Of a stretch of 64,000 bases of DNA, positions 1 to 11,656 are shown piece by piece. The first letter of the stretch is position 1. Each line of letters opens with the position of its first letter. This DNA is from Candidatus Thiodiazotropha sp. (ex Codakia rugifera). Lineage in GTDB: Bacteria > Pseudomonadota > Gammaproteobacteria > Chromatiales > Chromatiaceae. The notes under the pieces were generated by a model. That model saw only the letters and a program-made list of their open reading frames with translations. It ran no database searches and was not told the origin of the DNA. The translations under genes were made by a program, and so were the position numbers. Location: contig JAHXHN010000001.1 of NCBI GenBank assembly GCA_025656675.1, positions 711,501-775,500 on the forward strand, written 5' to 3'.

Positions 1-632
1 ATCATCTTAAAAATCTCAAGCAGTTGGTAGACCGCTTCGAGCCTGGACTGGTTTCTGAACACCTTTCCTGGAGCCATGGCTATGAATGGTACACCCACGA
101 CCTTATGCCGTTGGTCTACACCGAAGAGACACTGCAATTGATTGTGGACCATATCAATCAGGTACAGGAAACCCTACAAAGGCAGATCCTGATTGAAAAT
201 CCATCCAGTTACCTGCAATTTAAAAAAAGCGAAATTCCAGAGCAGATTTTTTATGTCGAAGCTGCCAAGCGCAGCGGTGCCGGTTTACTACTGGACATCA
301 ATAATGTGTTTGTATCCTGCAGAAACCATGGATGGAGCATAGAGGAGTACCTGGACGCGGTCCCTGCCGAGTTGGTAGGGGAAATTCATCTTGCGGGCCA
401 TTCGATACAGGATCTCGAAGGACAATCCCTTCGCATTGATGACCATGGCTCAACCGTTTGCCCGGAGGTCTGGGAACTTTATCGAAATTATGTCGAGGCC
501 TATGGCGCTGCCCCCACCCTGATCGAATGGGACAGTAATATTCCGCAATTTACCGAACTTTATCGGGAAGTGCGATTTGCCGAAGCGTATCTACAAAGCG
601 CGCATGAATGTATCCGTGATGTCATTAGCTGA
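1..632 (+). CDS. bufB: MNIO-family (DUF692) peptide-modifying oxidase, BufB-like, 5' partial
   Basis: The reading frame is open from the window edge (HLKNLKQLVDRFEP...), so the true start lies upstream and the TTG at 24 is not the start. About 210 residues are visible of a family usually near 280. DUF692 hallmarks seen include SEHLSW near the beginning, IENPSSYLQF, LLDINNVFVSCRNHG, EIHLAGH, DDHG and LIEWDSNIP; the His/Glu/Asp residues in these segments bind the iron centre in this family. Family knowledge: multinuclear non-haem iron oxygenases modify cysteines of a small DUF2282 precursor (bufferin, HvfA, GigA) that chelates copper or related metals. It overlaps the DUF2063 gene, as in known buf/gig/hvf operons. 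The precursor gene should lie just upstream, outside the window. Confidence 0.88.
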   Translation, partial: HLKNLKQLVDRFEPGLVSEHLSWSHGYEWYTHDLMPLVYTEETLQLIVDHINQVQETLQRQILIENPSSYLQFKKSEIPEQIFYVEAAKRSGAGLLLDINNVFVSCRNHGWSIEEYLDAVPAELVGEIHLAGHSIQDLEGQSLRIDDHGSTVCPEVWELYRNYVEAYGAAPTLIEWDSNIPQFTELYREVRFAEAYLQSAHECIRDVIS

Positions 633-1389
633 TCTGCAACGAAGCTTTTGTGATGCGCTTCGGTCACCGAACGCTCCGCCCGACACATTGCTGGATGAAT
701 TGCTTGACGATGGCCTTGCGTTGCAGCGGTTTAATGTCTACCGAAATAATTTTATTGTGCTTAATGGCGATGCACTTTCAGAAATGTACCCGGTTATCAA
801 ACGTCTGGTCGGGGATTCTGCATTCCGTTTGTTGGCATCTGCCTATGTTCGCAAATATCCACCGATGGAAAGGGCTTTACTTGTCTATGGAAAGGATTTC
901 CCCGAATTTTTGGCATCGATCCCTGAATTGTCAACACTGCACTATTTGAAAGATGTTGCACGATTGGAATATGCATGGACAGTCGCTTATCACGCTGAAG
1001 ATGTAGAGAGACTGGAAGAACACCAGATTACAGCACTGCCTGCTGAGCATTTTGAGCTGCTTCATCTGCGACCACATCCCTCGATGTATTTATTGCATTC
1101 TGAATATCCGGTATACCGTATTTGGGAGGTCAACCAAAGCGAGGATTCTGAGGAGGTAATCTCCTTGGATGATGGTCCAACACACCTTGTCATCATTCGT
1201 CCGGGCGCCAGGGTGGAAACAAGAGTGGTAAGCATTGGAGCCTTTACACTGCTTCAAAAGCTTGGATCTGGAGAGACGATTGGTGATGCCTATATTGCGG
1301 CAACACGAATAGATCCGGTATTCAACTTGGAACGCTTCTTCGCACAGCATCTGTTCGACGGTACTTTTTGTTCACTTACAGAAAATTAA
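604..1389 (+). CDS. bufC: DUF2063 (HvfC/BufC) partner protein of the MNIO enzyme
   Basis: A protein of about 261 residues with the DUF2063 N-terminal pattern: ADLQRSFCDALRSP, then LQRFNVYRNNFIVLNGDALSEMYPVIKRLVG, where the Y-R-N-N-F segment is typical. In the family BufC/HvfC acts as the recruitment partner that presents the precursor peptide to the MNIO oxidase; it is cytoplasmic. The frame can be extended to a TTG at 577, but ATG 604 or ATG 619 fits family length and gives a short overlap with the upstream gene, which implies translational coupling. Start choice between 604 and 619 is not settled. The C-terminal half (SIGAFTLLQKLGSGETIGDAY) matches the second subdomain of the family. Confidence 0.85.
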   Translation: MNVSVMSLADLQRSFCDALRSPNAPPDTLLDELLDDGLALQRFNVYRNNFIVLNGDALSEMYPVIKRLVGDSAFRLLASAYVRKYPPMERALLVYGKDFPEFLASIPELSTLHYLKDVARLEYAWTVAYHAEDVERLEEHQITALPAEHFELLHLRPHPSMYLLHSEYPVYRIWEVNQSEDSEEVISLDDGPTHLVIIRPGARVETRVVSIGAFTLLQKLGSGETIGDAYIAATRIDPVFNLERFFAQHLFDGTFCSLTEN

Positions 1390-1433
1390 AAAAAGCCAAT
1401 CAATTTATTGGAAAGACAAAAGGACCCTTTTAT

Positions 1434-1883
1434 ATGAGCACGCTCATCGATGGCCTAGAAAATATCTCAATTATTCTTAGTAAATCCGTACCCGAATGGT
1501 TGATAGCACTGCTTGCAAGGGGGACGATAGCCTATACTTTTTGGTCATCAGGACGAACCAAAGTGTCTGGCTTCCTGGACATATCCGAATCCACCTACTT
1601 TCTATTCGAACACGAATACAGCGTTCCGGTGATTCCACCGAATATCGCAGCCCACATGGCAACCTATGCTGAACATATTTTCCCCATTCTTCTTGTTCTC
1701 GGACTCTTCACAAGGTTTTCTGCCCTATCATTGCTGATGATGACTGCGGTGATTCAGTTTTTTGTGTATCCGGATGCATGGAACGTACACATGTGGTGGG
1801 CTGTCGCTCTGCTCTATCTCATTCGATATGGTGGTGGTCTGCTATCCCTTGATCGCTTGTTGTGGAACAGGCCCGGTCAGTAG
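1434..1883 (+). CDS. DoxX-family membrane protein (GigD/BufD-like)
   Basis: The 149-residue product has four hydrophobic segments (around residues 18-36, 60-82, 88-104 and 108-128) and the DoxX-type features LLARGTIAYTFWSSGRTKVSGF, EHIFPILLVLGLFTRFSAL and a WW pair near MWWAVALL. Start ATG 1434 is chosen over the upstream frame extension because it follows an AAAAGGA ribosome site and matches family length. It is the last gene of the visible MNIO operon. DoxX proteins commonly end bufferin/gig operons, and their role there is unproved, perhaps quinone or metal linked. No other function is evident from sequence. Confidence 0.8.
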   Translation: MSTLIDGLENISIILSKSVPEWLIALLARGTIAYTFWSSGRTKVSGFLDISESTYFLFEHEYSVPVIPPNIAAHMATYAEHIFPILLVLGLFTRFSALSLLMMTAVIQFFVYPDAWNVHMWWAVALLYLIRYGGGLLSLDRLLWNRPGQ

Positions 1884-2465
1884 CATGCCTGGTTAACGAG
1901 GTTTGCATGTGCTTATAAATTCTAAGAGTAGGCTTGTCATCATCCTTGTTTGGATAACGCGAGAAACCGAACTCACTGTGACTCAAGAATCAAACTTCCA
2001 GCACATCATTGCATGGCACTCATTTCCTAAGGATAGGGCATAACCCTGATTGTGGGATCTGCCGGGTCTCCTGCAGGCCACGGTTACTGTCTTCCTGGCG
2101 TCCGGAGCAGTACTGAGCAGAATTAGGGTTGGGCAGCTGGACTGAGCCGGATCAGAAACACTGAAAATAGACGTGAATGTCAGCGTGAAACGCAAAGAAT
2201 CTCTATAAATCAATGAACTACATATCTGGTTAGAGCAATTATCCAGGTACTTTGCCTGAAAACGGTCTGTATCCTTCCTGATCCTGAATTGGGTTTTATG
2301 ACACCCTTAATCCCCTGGCCCAGTTGTGTTTACTGATGCCTGGCAGCGCCCTGTTCAGGCAGAGGGTACCCACGGATTTCTGTACTGGGACTCTCTGGAC
2401 GTACTGGAAGTAATCAGAACCCATGTAAAAGTGTTACTACCTGAAAAAATTTATGCATCTATCCT
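1884..2465 (+). other. Gap without a recognised gene
   Basis: About 580 bases separate the bufferin operon from the ATP synthase promoter. A 52-codon open frame without a good start ends at 2468 (around FYWDSL/LEVIRTHVKVLLPEKI in translation) and a minus-strand frame covers 1983-2213; neither has a ribosome site or a family I recognise. In many gammaproteobacteria parAB precede the atp operon, but no trace of them is seen here. Confidence 0.4.
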
Positions 2466-2494
2466 TTGACCTTATATGCCAGACCCCTTATACT
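2466..2494 (+). promoter_or_regulatory. Sigma70-type promoter of the atp operon
   Basis: TTGACC at 2466-2471 and TATACT at 2489-2494 are separated by exactly 17 bases and lie about 50 bases ahead of the atpI start. The match to the TTGACA/TATAAT consensus is 10 of 12. Transcription would begin near 2501. Confidence 0.75.
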
Positions 2495-2542
2495 CCTCCC
2501 TCCTTACTGGATAGGCTCATATAGGGGCACCGGGAAACCGGC

Positions 2543-4067
<1,525 letters not shown>

Positions 4068-4122
4068 TTCGGGCCGTTGAGCGAACTCTCTATCATCTCG
4101 TCCAACGAGAGGTAATTCCGGG

Positions 4123-4593
4123 ATGAACATCAATCTGACTCTTATAGGTCAGCTGCTCTCATTTGCGGTGTTCGTGTGGTTCACGATGAAATATGTCTGG
4201 ACCCCGATTATGGGTGCTCTAGAGACCCGCAAAAAAGAGATTGCCGACGGCCTGGCCGCTGCTGAACGTGGACAGCACGAGCAGGAGCTTGCAAAGGAGC
4301 GTGCCAAGGATGTACTGCACGAAGCCAAAGCACAGGCCGCAGAAATTGTAACTCAAGCTCAGAAGCGAGCAGCTGAAATTGTCGATGAATCCAAGGGTAC
4401 GGCACGCACAGAAGGTGAGCGTATTCTGACAGCCGCCCAGGCGGAGATCGAACAGGAGGCCAATCGAGCACGCGAACAGTTGCGTGAGAAGATCGGCTTA
4501 TTGGCTGTGACAGGTGCCGAAAAGATACTCAGAAAAGAGATCGGTGCCGATGCCCATCAGGACATCGTCGCCGCCTTGGCAGATGAGATCTAG
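4123..4593 (+). CDS. atpF: F0F1 ATP synthase subunit b
   Basis: The product has 156 residues: one N-terminal membrane helix (about 5-25, LTLIGQLLSFAVFVWFTMKY) followed by a long charged, alanine-rich coiled coil (about 30-140) that forms the peripheral stalk and ends in a delta-binding tail. Length equals that of E. coli AtpF. The gene follows atpE by 55 bases and precedes atpH by 9 bases. Confidence 0.96.
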   Translation: MNINLTLIGQLLSFAVFVWFTMKYVWTPIMGALETRKKEIADGLAAAERGQHEQELAKERAKDVLHEAKAQAAEIVTQAQKRAAEIVDESKGTARTEGERILTAAQAEIEQEANRAREQLREKIGLLAVTGAEKILRKEIGADAHQDIVAALADEI

Positions 4594-4602
4594 GGCATAA
4601 TT

Positions 4603-5142
4603 ATGGCAGGTGAAGCTACCACAATTGCCCGTCCCTACGCTGAAGCGGTGTTTGCGCATGCGGATGAGAGCGGTCATCTTGAGCTATGGTCCGAGATGCT
4701 GACTTTTCTCTCATCAGTGGTCGAAGATGAGGCTTTTGCCCCCATCGTCAGCAATCCACTGGTGGAACAGCAGGTGCTGACCGAGCTATTGCTCGAAATT
4801 TCAGGTGAACACATCAATGACGAGGGCAGTAATCTGATTAGATTGCTGGTCCAGAACCGCCGTCTTGTCGTGCTGCCTGAAATCAAAACACTGTTTGAAG
4901 AACTCAAGGCAGATAAAGAGCGGGTGATGACGGTTCATGTCACCTCTGCCTATGTACTCAAACCAGCGCAGGAAAAACTTATTGCCGACGCCTTAAAGGC
5001 CAAGCTGGGACGCGATGTTACCATCACCAGTGAAAAAGATGCCGATTTAATCGGCGGAGTTCACATACGTGCTGGCGACATGGTAATCGACGGCTCCGTC
5101 CGTGGAAAACTGCAGCAACTGGCGAACGAATTGGGAATCTAA
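4603..5142 (+). CDS. atpH: F0F1 ATP synthase subunit delta
   Basis: The 179-residue stator subunit caps the alpha3beta3 head and binds subunit b. The N-terminal helical bundle begins [14 protein letters not shown], the usual delta signature, and the C-terminal domain has [23 protein letters not shown], matching the conserved GG-hRhG-D-vhDgSvrgrL pattern. Cytoplasmic face of the membrane. Its stop lies 13 bases before atpA. Confidence 0.96.
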   Translation: MAGEATTIARPYAEAVFAHADESGHLELWSEMLTFLSSVVEDEAFAPIVSNPLVEQQVLTELLLEISGEHINDEGSNLIRLLVQNRRLVVLPEIKTLFEELKADKERVMTVHVTSAYVLKPAQEKLIADALKAKLGRDVTITSEKDADLIGGVHIRAGDMVIDGSVRGKLQQLANELGI

Positions 5143-5155
5143 GCGAGAAGCCATC

Positions 5156-6697
5156 ATGCAACTCAATCCATCCGAGATCAGCGAACTGATCAAAAGCAAG
5201 ATCGAAAAATTCGATCTTAAGACCGAAGCCCGCAACGAGGGTACGATCATCAGTCTGACTGATGGTATTGCCCGTGTCCATGGTCTCGAGGACGCCATGT
5301 CCTATGAGATGCTGGAGTTTCCGGGTAACACCTATGGACTGGCACTCAACCTGGAGCGTGACTCCGTCGGTGCCGTGGTTCTAGGTGACTACAAGCACCT
5401 GAGCGAGGGTGATGCAGTCAAGTGTACCGGCCGTGTACTCGAGGTCCCGGTTGGCGAAAGCCTGCTGGGTCGCGTGGTCGACTCGCTGGGCAACCCGCTG
5501 GACGGAAAGGGAGATATCGTGCCAGAAGCGACCTCTCCCATTGAAAAGGTGGCGCCAGGTGTAATCGAACGTAAATCGGTAGATCAGCCTGTGCAGACCG
5601 GTATCAAGGCGATCGACGCCATGGTGCCGATCGGTCGAGGCCAGCGTGAGCTGATCATTGGTGATCGCCAGACGGGTAAGTCTGCTGTCGCTATCGATGC
5701 GATCATCAGCCAGAAGGGCACGGGTATCAAGTGTATCTATGTTGCTGTCGGTCAAAAGAATTCCACCATAGCTCAAGTAGCCAGAAAGCTTGAAGAGCAC
5801 GGTGCGATGGAGCACACGATCATCGTTGCCGCACCGGCTGCATATTCTGCTGCCATGCAATTCATCGCCCCCTACTCCGGCTGTACAATGGGTGAATACT
5901 TTCGCGACAAAGGCGAAGATGCACTGATTATTTACGATGATCTTACCAAGCAAGCCTGGGCCTATCGTCAGGTCTCCCTGCTGCTGCGTCGTCCACCAGG
6001 TCGTGAGGCCTATCCAGGCGATGTTTTCTATCTCCATTCCCGTCTGCTGGAACGTGCTGCACGGGTCAATGCCGACTATGTGGAGAAGGCGACCGACGGC
6101 AAGGTCAAAGGTAAAACAGGTTCATTGACAGCCCTCCCGATCATTGAGACCCAGGCAGGTGACGTATCGGCATTCGTTCCGACCAACGTAATCTCCATTA
6201 CTGATGGTCAGATCTTCCTTGAGGCGGATCTTTTCAACGCGGGTATCCGTCCGGCCATTAATGCCGGCCTATCGGTTTCACGTGTAGGTGGTGCCGCTCA
6301 GACCAAGGTAGTTAAAAAGCTGGGTGGTGGTGTACGTCTGGCCCTCGCACAGTACCGGGAATTGGCAGCATTCTCCCAGTTTGCCTCTGATCTGGATGAG
6401 GCGACACGCAAGCAGCTTGAACGGGGTGAGCGAGTAACCGAGCTGATGAAACAGGCTCAATACTCACCGCTTTCCATAGCAGGAATGGCTGTCTCTCTGT
6501 TTGCGGCCAATGAAGGTTATCTGGATGATGTGGAAGCCGTCAAAATAGTCGACTTTGAAGATGCATTGCAGGGTTACATGAAGAGTAGCCAGAAGGCGTT
6601 GTTGGACAAGATCAACGAGTCCGGTGACTACAATGCCGAGATCGAGCAGGCTCTGCACGATGCACTCAAGGACTTCAAGGCCAACCATACTTGGTAA
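5156..6697 (+). CDS. atpA: F0F1 ATP synthase subunit alpha
   Basis: The product is 513 residues, the same length as in E. coli. The P-loop is GDRQTGKS (about 169-176), and [17 protein letters not shown] carries the arginine finger region that completes the beta-subunit catalytic site. ATG 5156 is chosen over the longer frame beginning at 5102, which lies inside atpH. This is the non-catalytic nucleotide-binding subunit of the F1 head. It is flanked by atpH and atpG with short spacers. Confidence 0.98.
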   Translation: MQLNPSEISELIKSKIEKFDLKTEARNEGTIISLTDGIARVHGLEDAMSYEMLEFPGNTYGLALNLERDSVGAVVLGDYKHLSEGDAVKCTGRVLEVPVGESLLGRVVDSLGNPLDGKGDIVPEATSPIEKVAPGVIERKSVDQPVQTGIKAIDAMVPIGRGQRELIIGDRQTGKSAVAIDAIISQKGTGIKCIYVAVGQKNSTIAQVARKLEEHGAMEHTIIVAAPAAYSAAMQFIAPYSGCTMGEYFRDKGEDALIIYDDLTKQAWAYRQVSLLLRRPPGREAYPGDVFYLHSRLLERAARVNADYVEKATDGKVKGKTGSLTALPIIETQAGDVSAFVPTNVISITDGQIFLEADLFNAGIRPAINAGLSVSRVGGAAQTKVVKKLGGGVRLALAQYRELAAFSQFASDLDEATRKQLERGERVTELMKQAQYSPLSIAGMAVSLFAANEGYLDDVEAVKIVDFEDALQGYMKSSQKALLDKINESGDYNAEIEQALHDALKDFKANHTW

Positions 6698-6732
6698 GTC
6701 AATCTTCGTCCCACTAGATAAGGTTTAGAGTT

Positions 6733-7593
6733 ATGGCGGGTGCAAAAGAGATCCGGACACAGATCGGCAGCATCAAGAACACCAGCAAGATCACCAAAGC
6801 AATGGAGATGGTGGCTGCCTCGAAGATGCGCAAAGCGCAGAGCCGTATGGCGGCTACCCGCCCCTATGCGGAAAAGATGCGTAACGTTATCGGTCATCTG
6901 TTTCATGCTCATCCTGAGTATAAACATACCTTCATGATCGAGCGTGAGGTAAAGCGTATTGGTTACATCATTGTCTCGTCCGACCGCGGGCTTTGTGGTG
7001 GATTGAACAACAACCTTTTCCGCAGGCTGTTTAAAGAGCTCAAAGAGCATCGAGATGCGGGTGTTGAGGTGGATTTCTGTACCATTGGTAACAAGGCGCT
7101 TGGTTTTTTTGGGCGCTTTGGCGGAAATATAGTCAGTCAGGCTGTTCATTTAGGCGATACACCGCATATCGAAAATCTGATTGGTACAGTCAAGGTCATG
7201 CTGGATGCCTATGCCGACGGCAAGATCGACCGTATCTCTATTGCCTATAATCACTTCGTCAACACCATGACACAGAGTCCGACCTTTGAGCAGTTGGTAC
7301 CCATACCATCGACGGCTGAGGAAGAACTCAAACACCATTGGGACTATATCTACGAGCCGGGTTCGAAAGAGGTGCTGGAAAATCTGCTTGGGCGATATGT
7401 GGAATCACTGGTCTACCAGGCCGTGGTAGAGAACGGCGCGTGTGAGCAATCAGCAAGAATGGTGGCCATGAAGGCGGCCTCAGATAATGCTGGCGATCTG
7501 ATCGACGAATTGCAGTTGATCTATAACAAGGCTCGCCAGGCCGCGATCACCCAAGAGATCTCTGAGATCGTTGGTGGTGCAGCCGCTGTCTGA
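6733..7593 (+). CDS. atpG: F0F1 ATP synthase subunit gamma
   Basis: The 286-residue central stalk subunit has the two conserved ends that form the rotor coiled coil: N-terminal [20 protein letters not shown] and C-terminal [20 protein letters not shown]. The middle Rossmann-like domain includes [12 protein letters not shown]. Standard length and position between atpA and atpD. No insertion of the type found in redox-regulated plant gamma subunits is present. Confidence 0.97.
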   Translation: MAGAKEIRTQIGSIKNTSKITKAMEMVAASKMRKAQSRMAATRPYAEKMRNVIGHLFHAHPEYKHTFMIEREVKRIGYIIVSSDRGLCGGLNNNLFRRLFKELKEHRDAGVEVDFCTIGNKALGFFGRFGGNIVSQAVHLGDTPHIENLIGTVKVMLDAYADGKIDRISIAYNHFVNTMTQSPTFEQLVPIPSTAEEELKHHWDYIYEPGSKEVLENLLGRYVESLVYQAVVENGACEQSARMVAMKAASDNAGDLIDELQLIYNKARQAAITQEISEIVGGAAAV

Positions 7594-7602
7594 TGGCAGT
7601 AA

Positions 7603-9042
<1,440 letters not shown>

Positions 9043-9060
9043 TTGCCCGGGAGTTAAAAG

Positions 9061-9489
9061 ATGGCCATGACAATCCATGTGGACATCGTCAGTGCAGAGG
9101 GTGAGATCTTCAGTGGGTTAGCTGAGATGGTCTATGCTCCAGCAGTGATGGGTGAGGTGGGTATCGCACCTCGCCACACCCCGTTGGTGACACAGTTGAA
9201 GCCGGGTGAAGTGCGTGTCGATACAGGTAACAGCAAGGAAATGCAGCACTTTTATGTCTCGGGGGGTATACTCGAAATTCAACCCCATGTAGTCACTGTA
9301 TTGGCAGACACCGCGATCCGTGCCGTCGATCTTGACGAGGCGGCTGCGCAAGAGGCCAAGCGTCGTGCTGAAGATGCGATGTCTGATCGCAGCGCCGAGT
9401 TTGAATATGCCAAAGCACAATCTGAACTTGCGGAAGCTGTTGCCCAGTTACGTGCCATTGAGAGAATCCGTAAGGGTAAGCGCTCTTAA
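9061..9489 (+). CDS. atpC: F0F1 ATP synthase subunit epsilon
   Basis: The product is 142 residues with the beta-sandwich domain (1-85; [38 protein letters not shown]) and the C-terminal two-helix hairpin (about 90-140) that can inhibit ATP hydrolysis. It is the last gene of the operon, 18 bases after atpD. Two starts are possible, ATG 9061 or ATG 9067; the first is retained. Confidence 0.96.
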   Translation: MAMTIHVDIVSAEGEIFSGLAEMVYAPAVMGEVGIAPRHTPLVTQLKPGEVRVDTGNSKEMQHFYVSGGILEIQPHVVTVLADTAIRAVDLDEAAAQEAKRRAEDAMSDRSAEFEYAKAQSELAEAVAQLRAIERIRKGKRS

Positions 9490-9506
9490 TTCTCCCCATC
9501 TATTTA

Positions 9507-9526
9507 GGGCCTGGTTTTTCAGGCCC
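9507..9526 (+). other. Hairpin between atpC and the FKBP gene
   Basis: GGGCCTG (9507-9513) and CAGGCCC (9520-9526) form a perfect 7-bp stem with a GTTTTT loop. No uridine run follows on the plus strand, so it is not a clean intrinsic terminator; it may protect the 3' end of the atp message or weaken read-through into the next gene. Confidence 0.5.
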
Positions 9527-9540
9527 ACGACTTCCCGGAT

Positions 9541-10029
9541 ATGTCTAAAGAAATCATAAAAAACGGAAAATTCGTTTCCCTTACCTACTCGATTGCGGAC
9601 CCGGAAGGCAACATTCTCGAACAGAGCGATCTCCCGGTTAGCTATATTCATGGTGGTGAAACGGAGTTGATTGGTGGAATGGACAAGGCCGTTGCCGGAA
9701 AATGCCAGGGTGATGCCGTCACACTGAAGATCCCATCGAGTCAGGGTTTTGGAGAGCACGATCCCTCTCTGACCTTTACTGATGCGGTTGAGAATGTTCC
9801 ACCACAGTTTCGTCAACTGGGTGCAGAAGTACAGATGCAAAACGATGAGGGTGAGGTTAAAAACTTTATTGTCACTAAAATCGAGGATGGCAAATTGACA
9901 GTGGATGGCAATCATCCTCTTGCAGGCAAAACGCTTATCGTCAATGTCAAGATCCTGGAAGTCAGGGATGCAACCAAAGAAGATGCTATGCATGTCGGTC
10001 TGCCAGGACAGTCGCATACCCTCAACTAA
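9541..10029 (+). CDS. SlyD-like FKBP peptidyl-prolyl isomerase
   Basis: The 162-residue protein has an FKBP domain interrupted by an IF chaperone insert, as in SlyD. Visible signatures are SYIHGGETELIGGMDKAV, GFGEHDPSLT, and the closing HPLAGKTLIVNVKILEVRDAT. It lacks the long His/Cys-rich nickel-binding tail of E. coli SlyD and ends soon after MHVGLPGQSHTLN, so a metallochaperone role is less likely. Cytoplasmic, probably a general folding helper. It lies 51 bases after atpC and may be co-transcribed by read-through. Confidence 0.88.
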   Translation: MSKEIIKNGKFVSLTYSIADPEGNILEQSDLPVSYIHGGETELIGGMDKAVAGKCQGDAVTLKIPSSQGFGEHDPSLTFTDAVENVPPQFRQLGAEVQMQNDEGEVKNFIVTKIEDGKLTVDGNHPLAGKTLIVNVKILEVRDATKEDAMHVGLPGQSHTLN

Positions 10030-10267
10030 TCCTTGGATTTCAATTTTTGACAGTCCGTTTCATTGGCAGGTTTCCCGCCGCATTTATCACAGTTCAGCAA
10101 GACAGGGCCCAGGCAGAGGCTACCATCATACCCGTGCATGAAGGGGCGGCATCACTCTCGCTTCAATTGTGAGTGTTGATCGCAGCAGCATAGGTTATGT
10201 CTTCAGCGTGATCTTAAGGTATTCTCGTACCTGATAAAGTGATTTCCAACAGTATAGGAGTTAACTG

Positions 10268-11638
10268 ATGCATCTAGGCGTGCTGGTTTTGGCAGCGGGT
10301 GAAGGAACACGGATGCGTTCCAATCTTCCTAAAGTGCTACATCGACTGGCAGGCAAGTCACTGCTTGGCCATGTACTTGATACAGCACGCTCCATAAATC
10401 CGGATGAAATTACCATTGTTTATGGCCACGGCGGCGACCAGGTCCCCTCATCGCTGGCTGCGGCCGATCTGGCTTGGGTGGAGCAGCGGGAAAGACTGGG
10501 AACGGGCCATGCCGTGATGCAGGCACTGCCCACGCTGCAGAGCATAGAGCAGGTGTTGATTCTTTATGGTGATGTACCTCTGATCAGCCGTTCAACCCTG
10601 TCAGGTCTCTTGGGCTGTCTGGCTAAGAGTGATCTGGCACTTCTGACGGTTGACCTGCCTGACCCGACTGGGTACGGACGTATCGTCCGTGATGATAAAG
10701 CGCGAATCGTCCGCATCGTGGAACAGAAAGATGCCAGTCTGGGAGAACAGGCGATCACTGAGATCAACACCGGTATCATGGCGGTTAACCGCAGTCGACT
10801 TGATGGATGGTTGGCGCGACTGGATAACGACAATGCCCAGAAAGAGTATTACCTGACCGATATCATCGCAATGGCTGTTGAAGATGGGATTCATATTCAG
10901 GCTTTACACCCAGGCTCAGCAGAAGAGGTGATGGGCGTGAATGACCGTAAGCAGCTAGCTCATCTGGAGCGTTTTTATCAGCGACAGTGTGCCGATGAAC
11001 TCATGCGGAATGGCGCCTCACTTGCAGATCCTGCCCGAATTGATGTTCGTGGCCGGCTGACAACAGGTAAGGATGTATTCCTGGATTGTAATGTTATCGT
11101 GGAGGGTGAGGTCAGTCTTGCGGATGGCGTTTCTATCGGTCCGAATGTCTTATTAAAGAATTGTTCGATTGATGAAGACACTGAAGTATTTGCCAATAGT
11201 GTTGTGGAAGATGCAGCGATCGGTAAAGCCTGTCGCATCGGCCCGTTTGCCCGGGTGAGGCCAGCGAGTCAAATTGCTGATCATGTCCATCTTGGGAATT
11301 TCGTTGAGATCAAAAAAAGTCAGGTTGCCGAGGGTAGTAAAATTAACCACCTCAGTTACATTGGTGACAGCAGCATAGGCAAGCAGGTGAATATCGGTGC
11401 TGGTACGATTACCTGTAACTATGATGGCGCAAACAAGTACCGTACGATCATCGGTGATCGGGCGTTTATCGGATCAGATACGCAATTGGTTGCACCCGTA
11501 TCGGTAGGTGAAGGTGCGACGATTGGCGCCGGTTCGACGATTACCAAGGATGCACCTCCAGAGAGATTGACCCTCAGTCGATCAAAACAAGTTAACATTG
11601 AAGGTTGGCAACGACCTGAAAAAAAGCCAAAACAGTAG
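10268..11638 (+). CDS. glmU: Bifunctional GlmU: GlcN-1-P acetyltransferase / UDP-GlcNAc pyrophosphorylase
   Basis: The 456-residue two-domain enzyme makes UDP-GlcNAc for peptidoglycan and lipopolysaccharide. The N-terminal uridylyltransferase domain starts LAAGEGTRMRSNLPKVLHRL, with YGDVPL and the NTG segment TEINTGIMAV. The C-terminal left-handed beta-helix has many hexapeptide repeats and the acetyltransferase region NFVEIKKSQ, NHLSYIGD and GAGTITCNYDG. The TAGGAGTTAACTG site just before ATG fixes the start. It sits 18 bases before glmS, which supplies its pathway precursor. Confidence 0.97.
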   Translation: MHLGVLVLAAGEGTRMRSNLPKVLHRLAGKSLLGHVLDTARSINPDEITIVYGHGGDQVPSSLAAADLAWVEQRERLGTGHAVMQALPTLQSIEQVLILYGDVPLISRSTLSGLLGCLAKSDLALLTVDLPDPTGYGRIVRDDKARIVRIVEQKDASLGEQAITEINTGIMAVNRSRLDGWLARLDNDNAQKEYYLTDIIAMAVEDGIHIQALHPGSAEEVMGVNDRKQLAHLERFYQRQCADELMRNGASLADPARIDVRGRLTTGKDVFLDCNVIVEGEVSLADGVSIGPNVLLKNCSIDEDTEVFANSVVEDAAIGKACRIGPFARVRPASQIADHVHLGNFVEIKKSQVAEGSKINHLSYIGDSSIGKQVNIGAGTITCNYDGANKYRTIIGDRAFIGSDTQLVAPVSVGEGATIGAGSTITKDAPPERLTLSRSKQVNIEGWQRPEKKPKQ

Positions 11639-11656
11639 GATCTAGGGAGTTTAGCT

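Noticed and set aside
1983-2213. Minus-strand frame of 76 codons left of the atp promoter
   Set aside because: No ribosome site and no recognisable sequence; composition looks like non-coding DNA.
5381-6037. Long minus-strand frame of 218 codons opposite atpA
   Set aside because: It is a shadow of the atpA coding strand; no ribosome site, no family, and atpA is certain.
9507-9526. Intrinsic terminator after atpC
   Set aside because: Good stem but no T-run; kept only as a hairpin.
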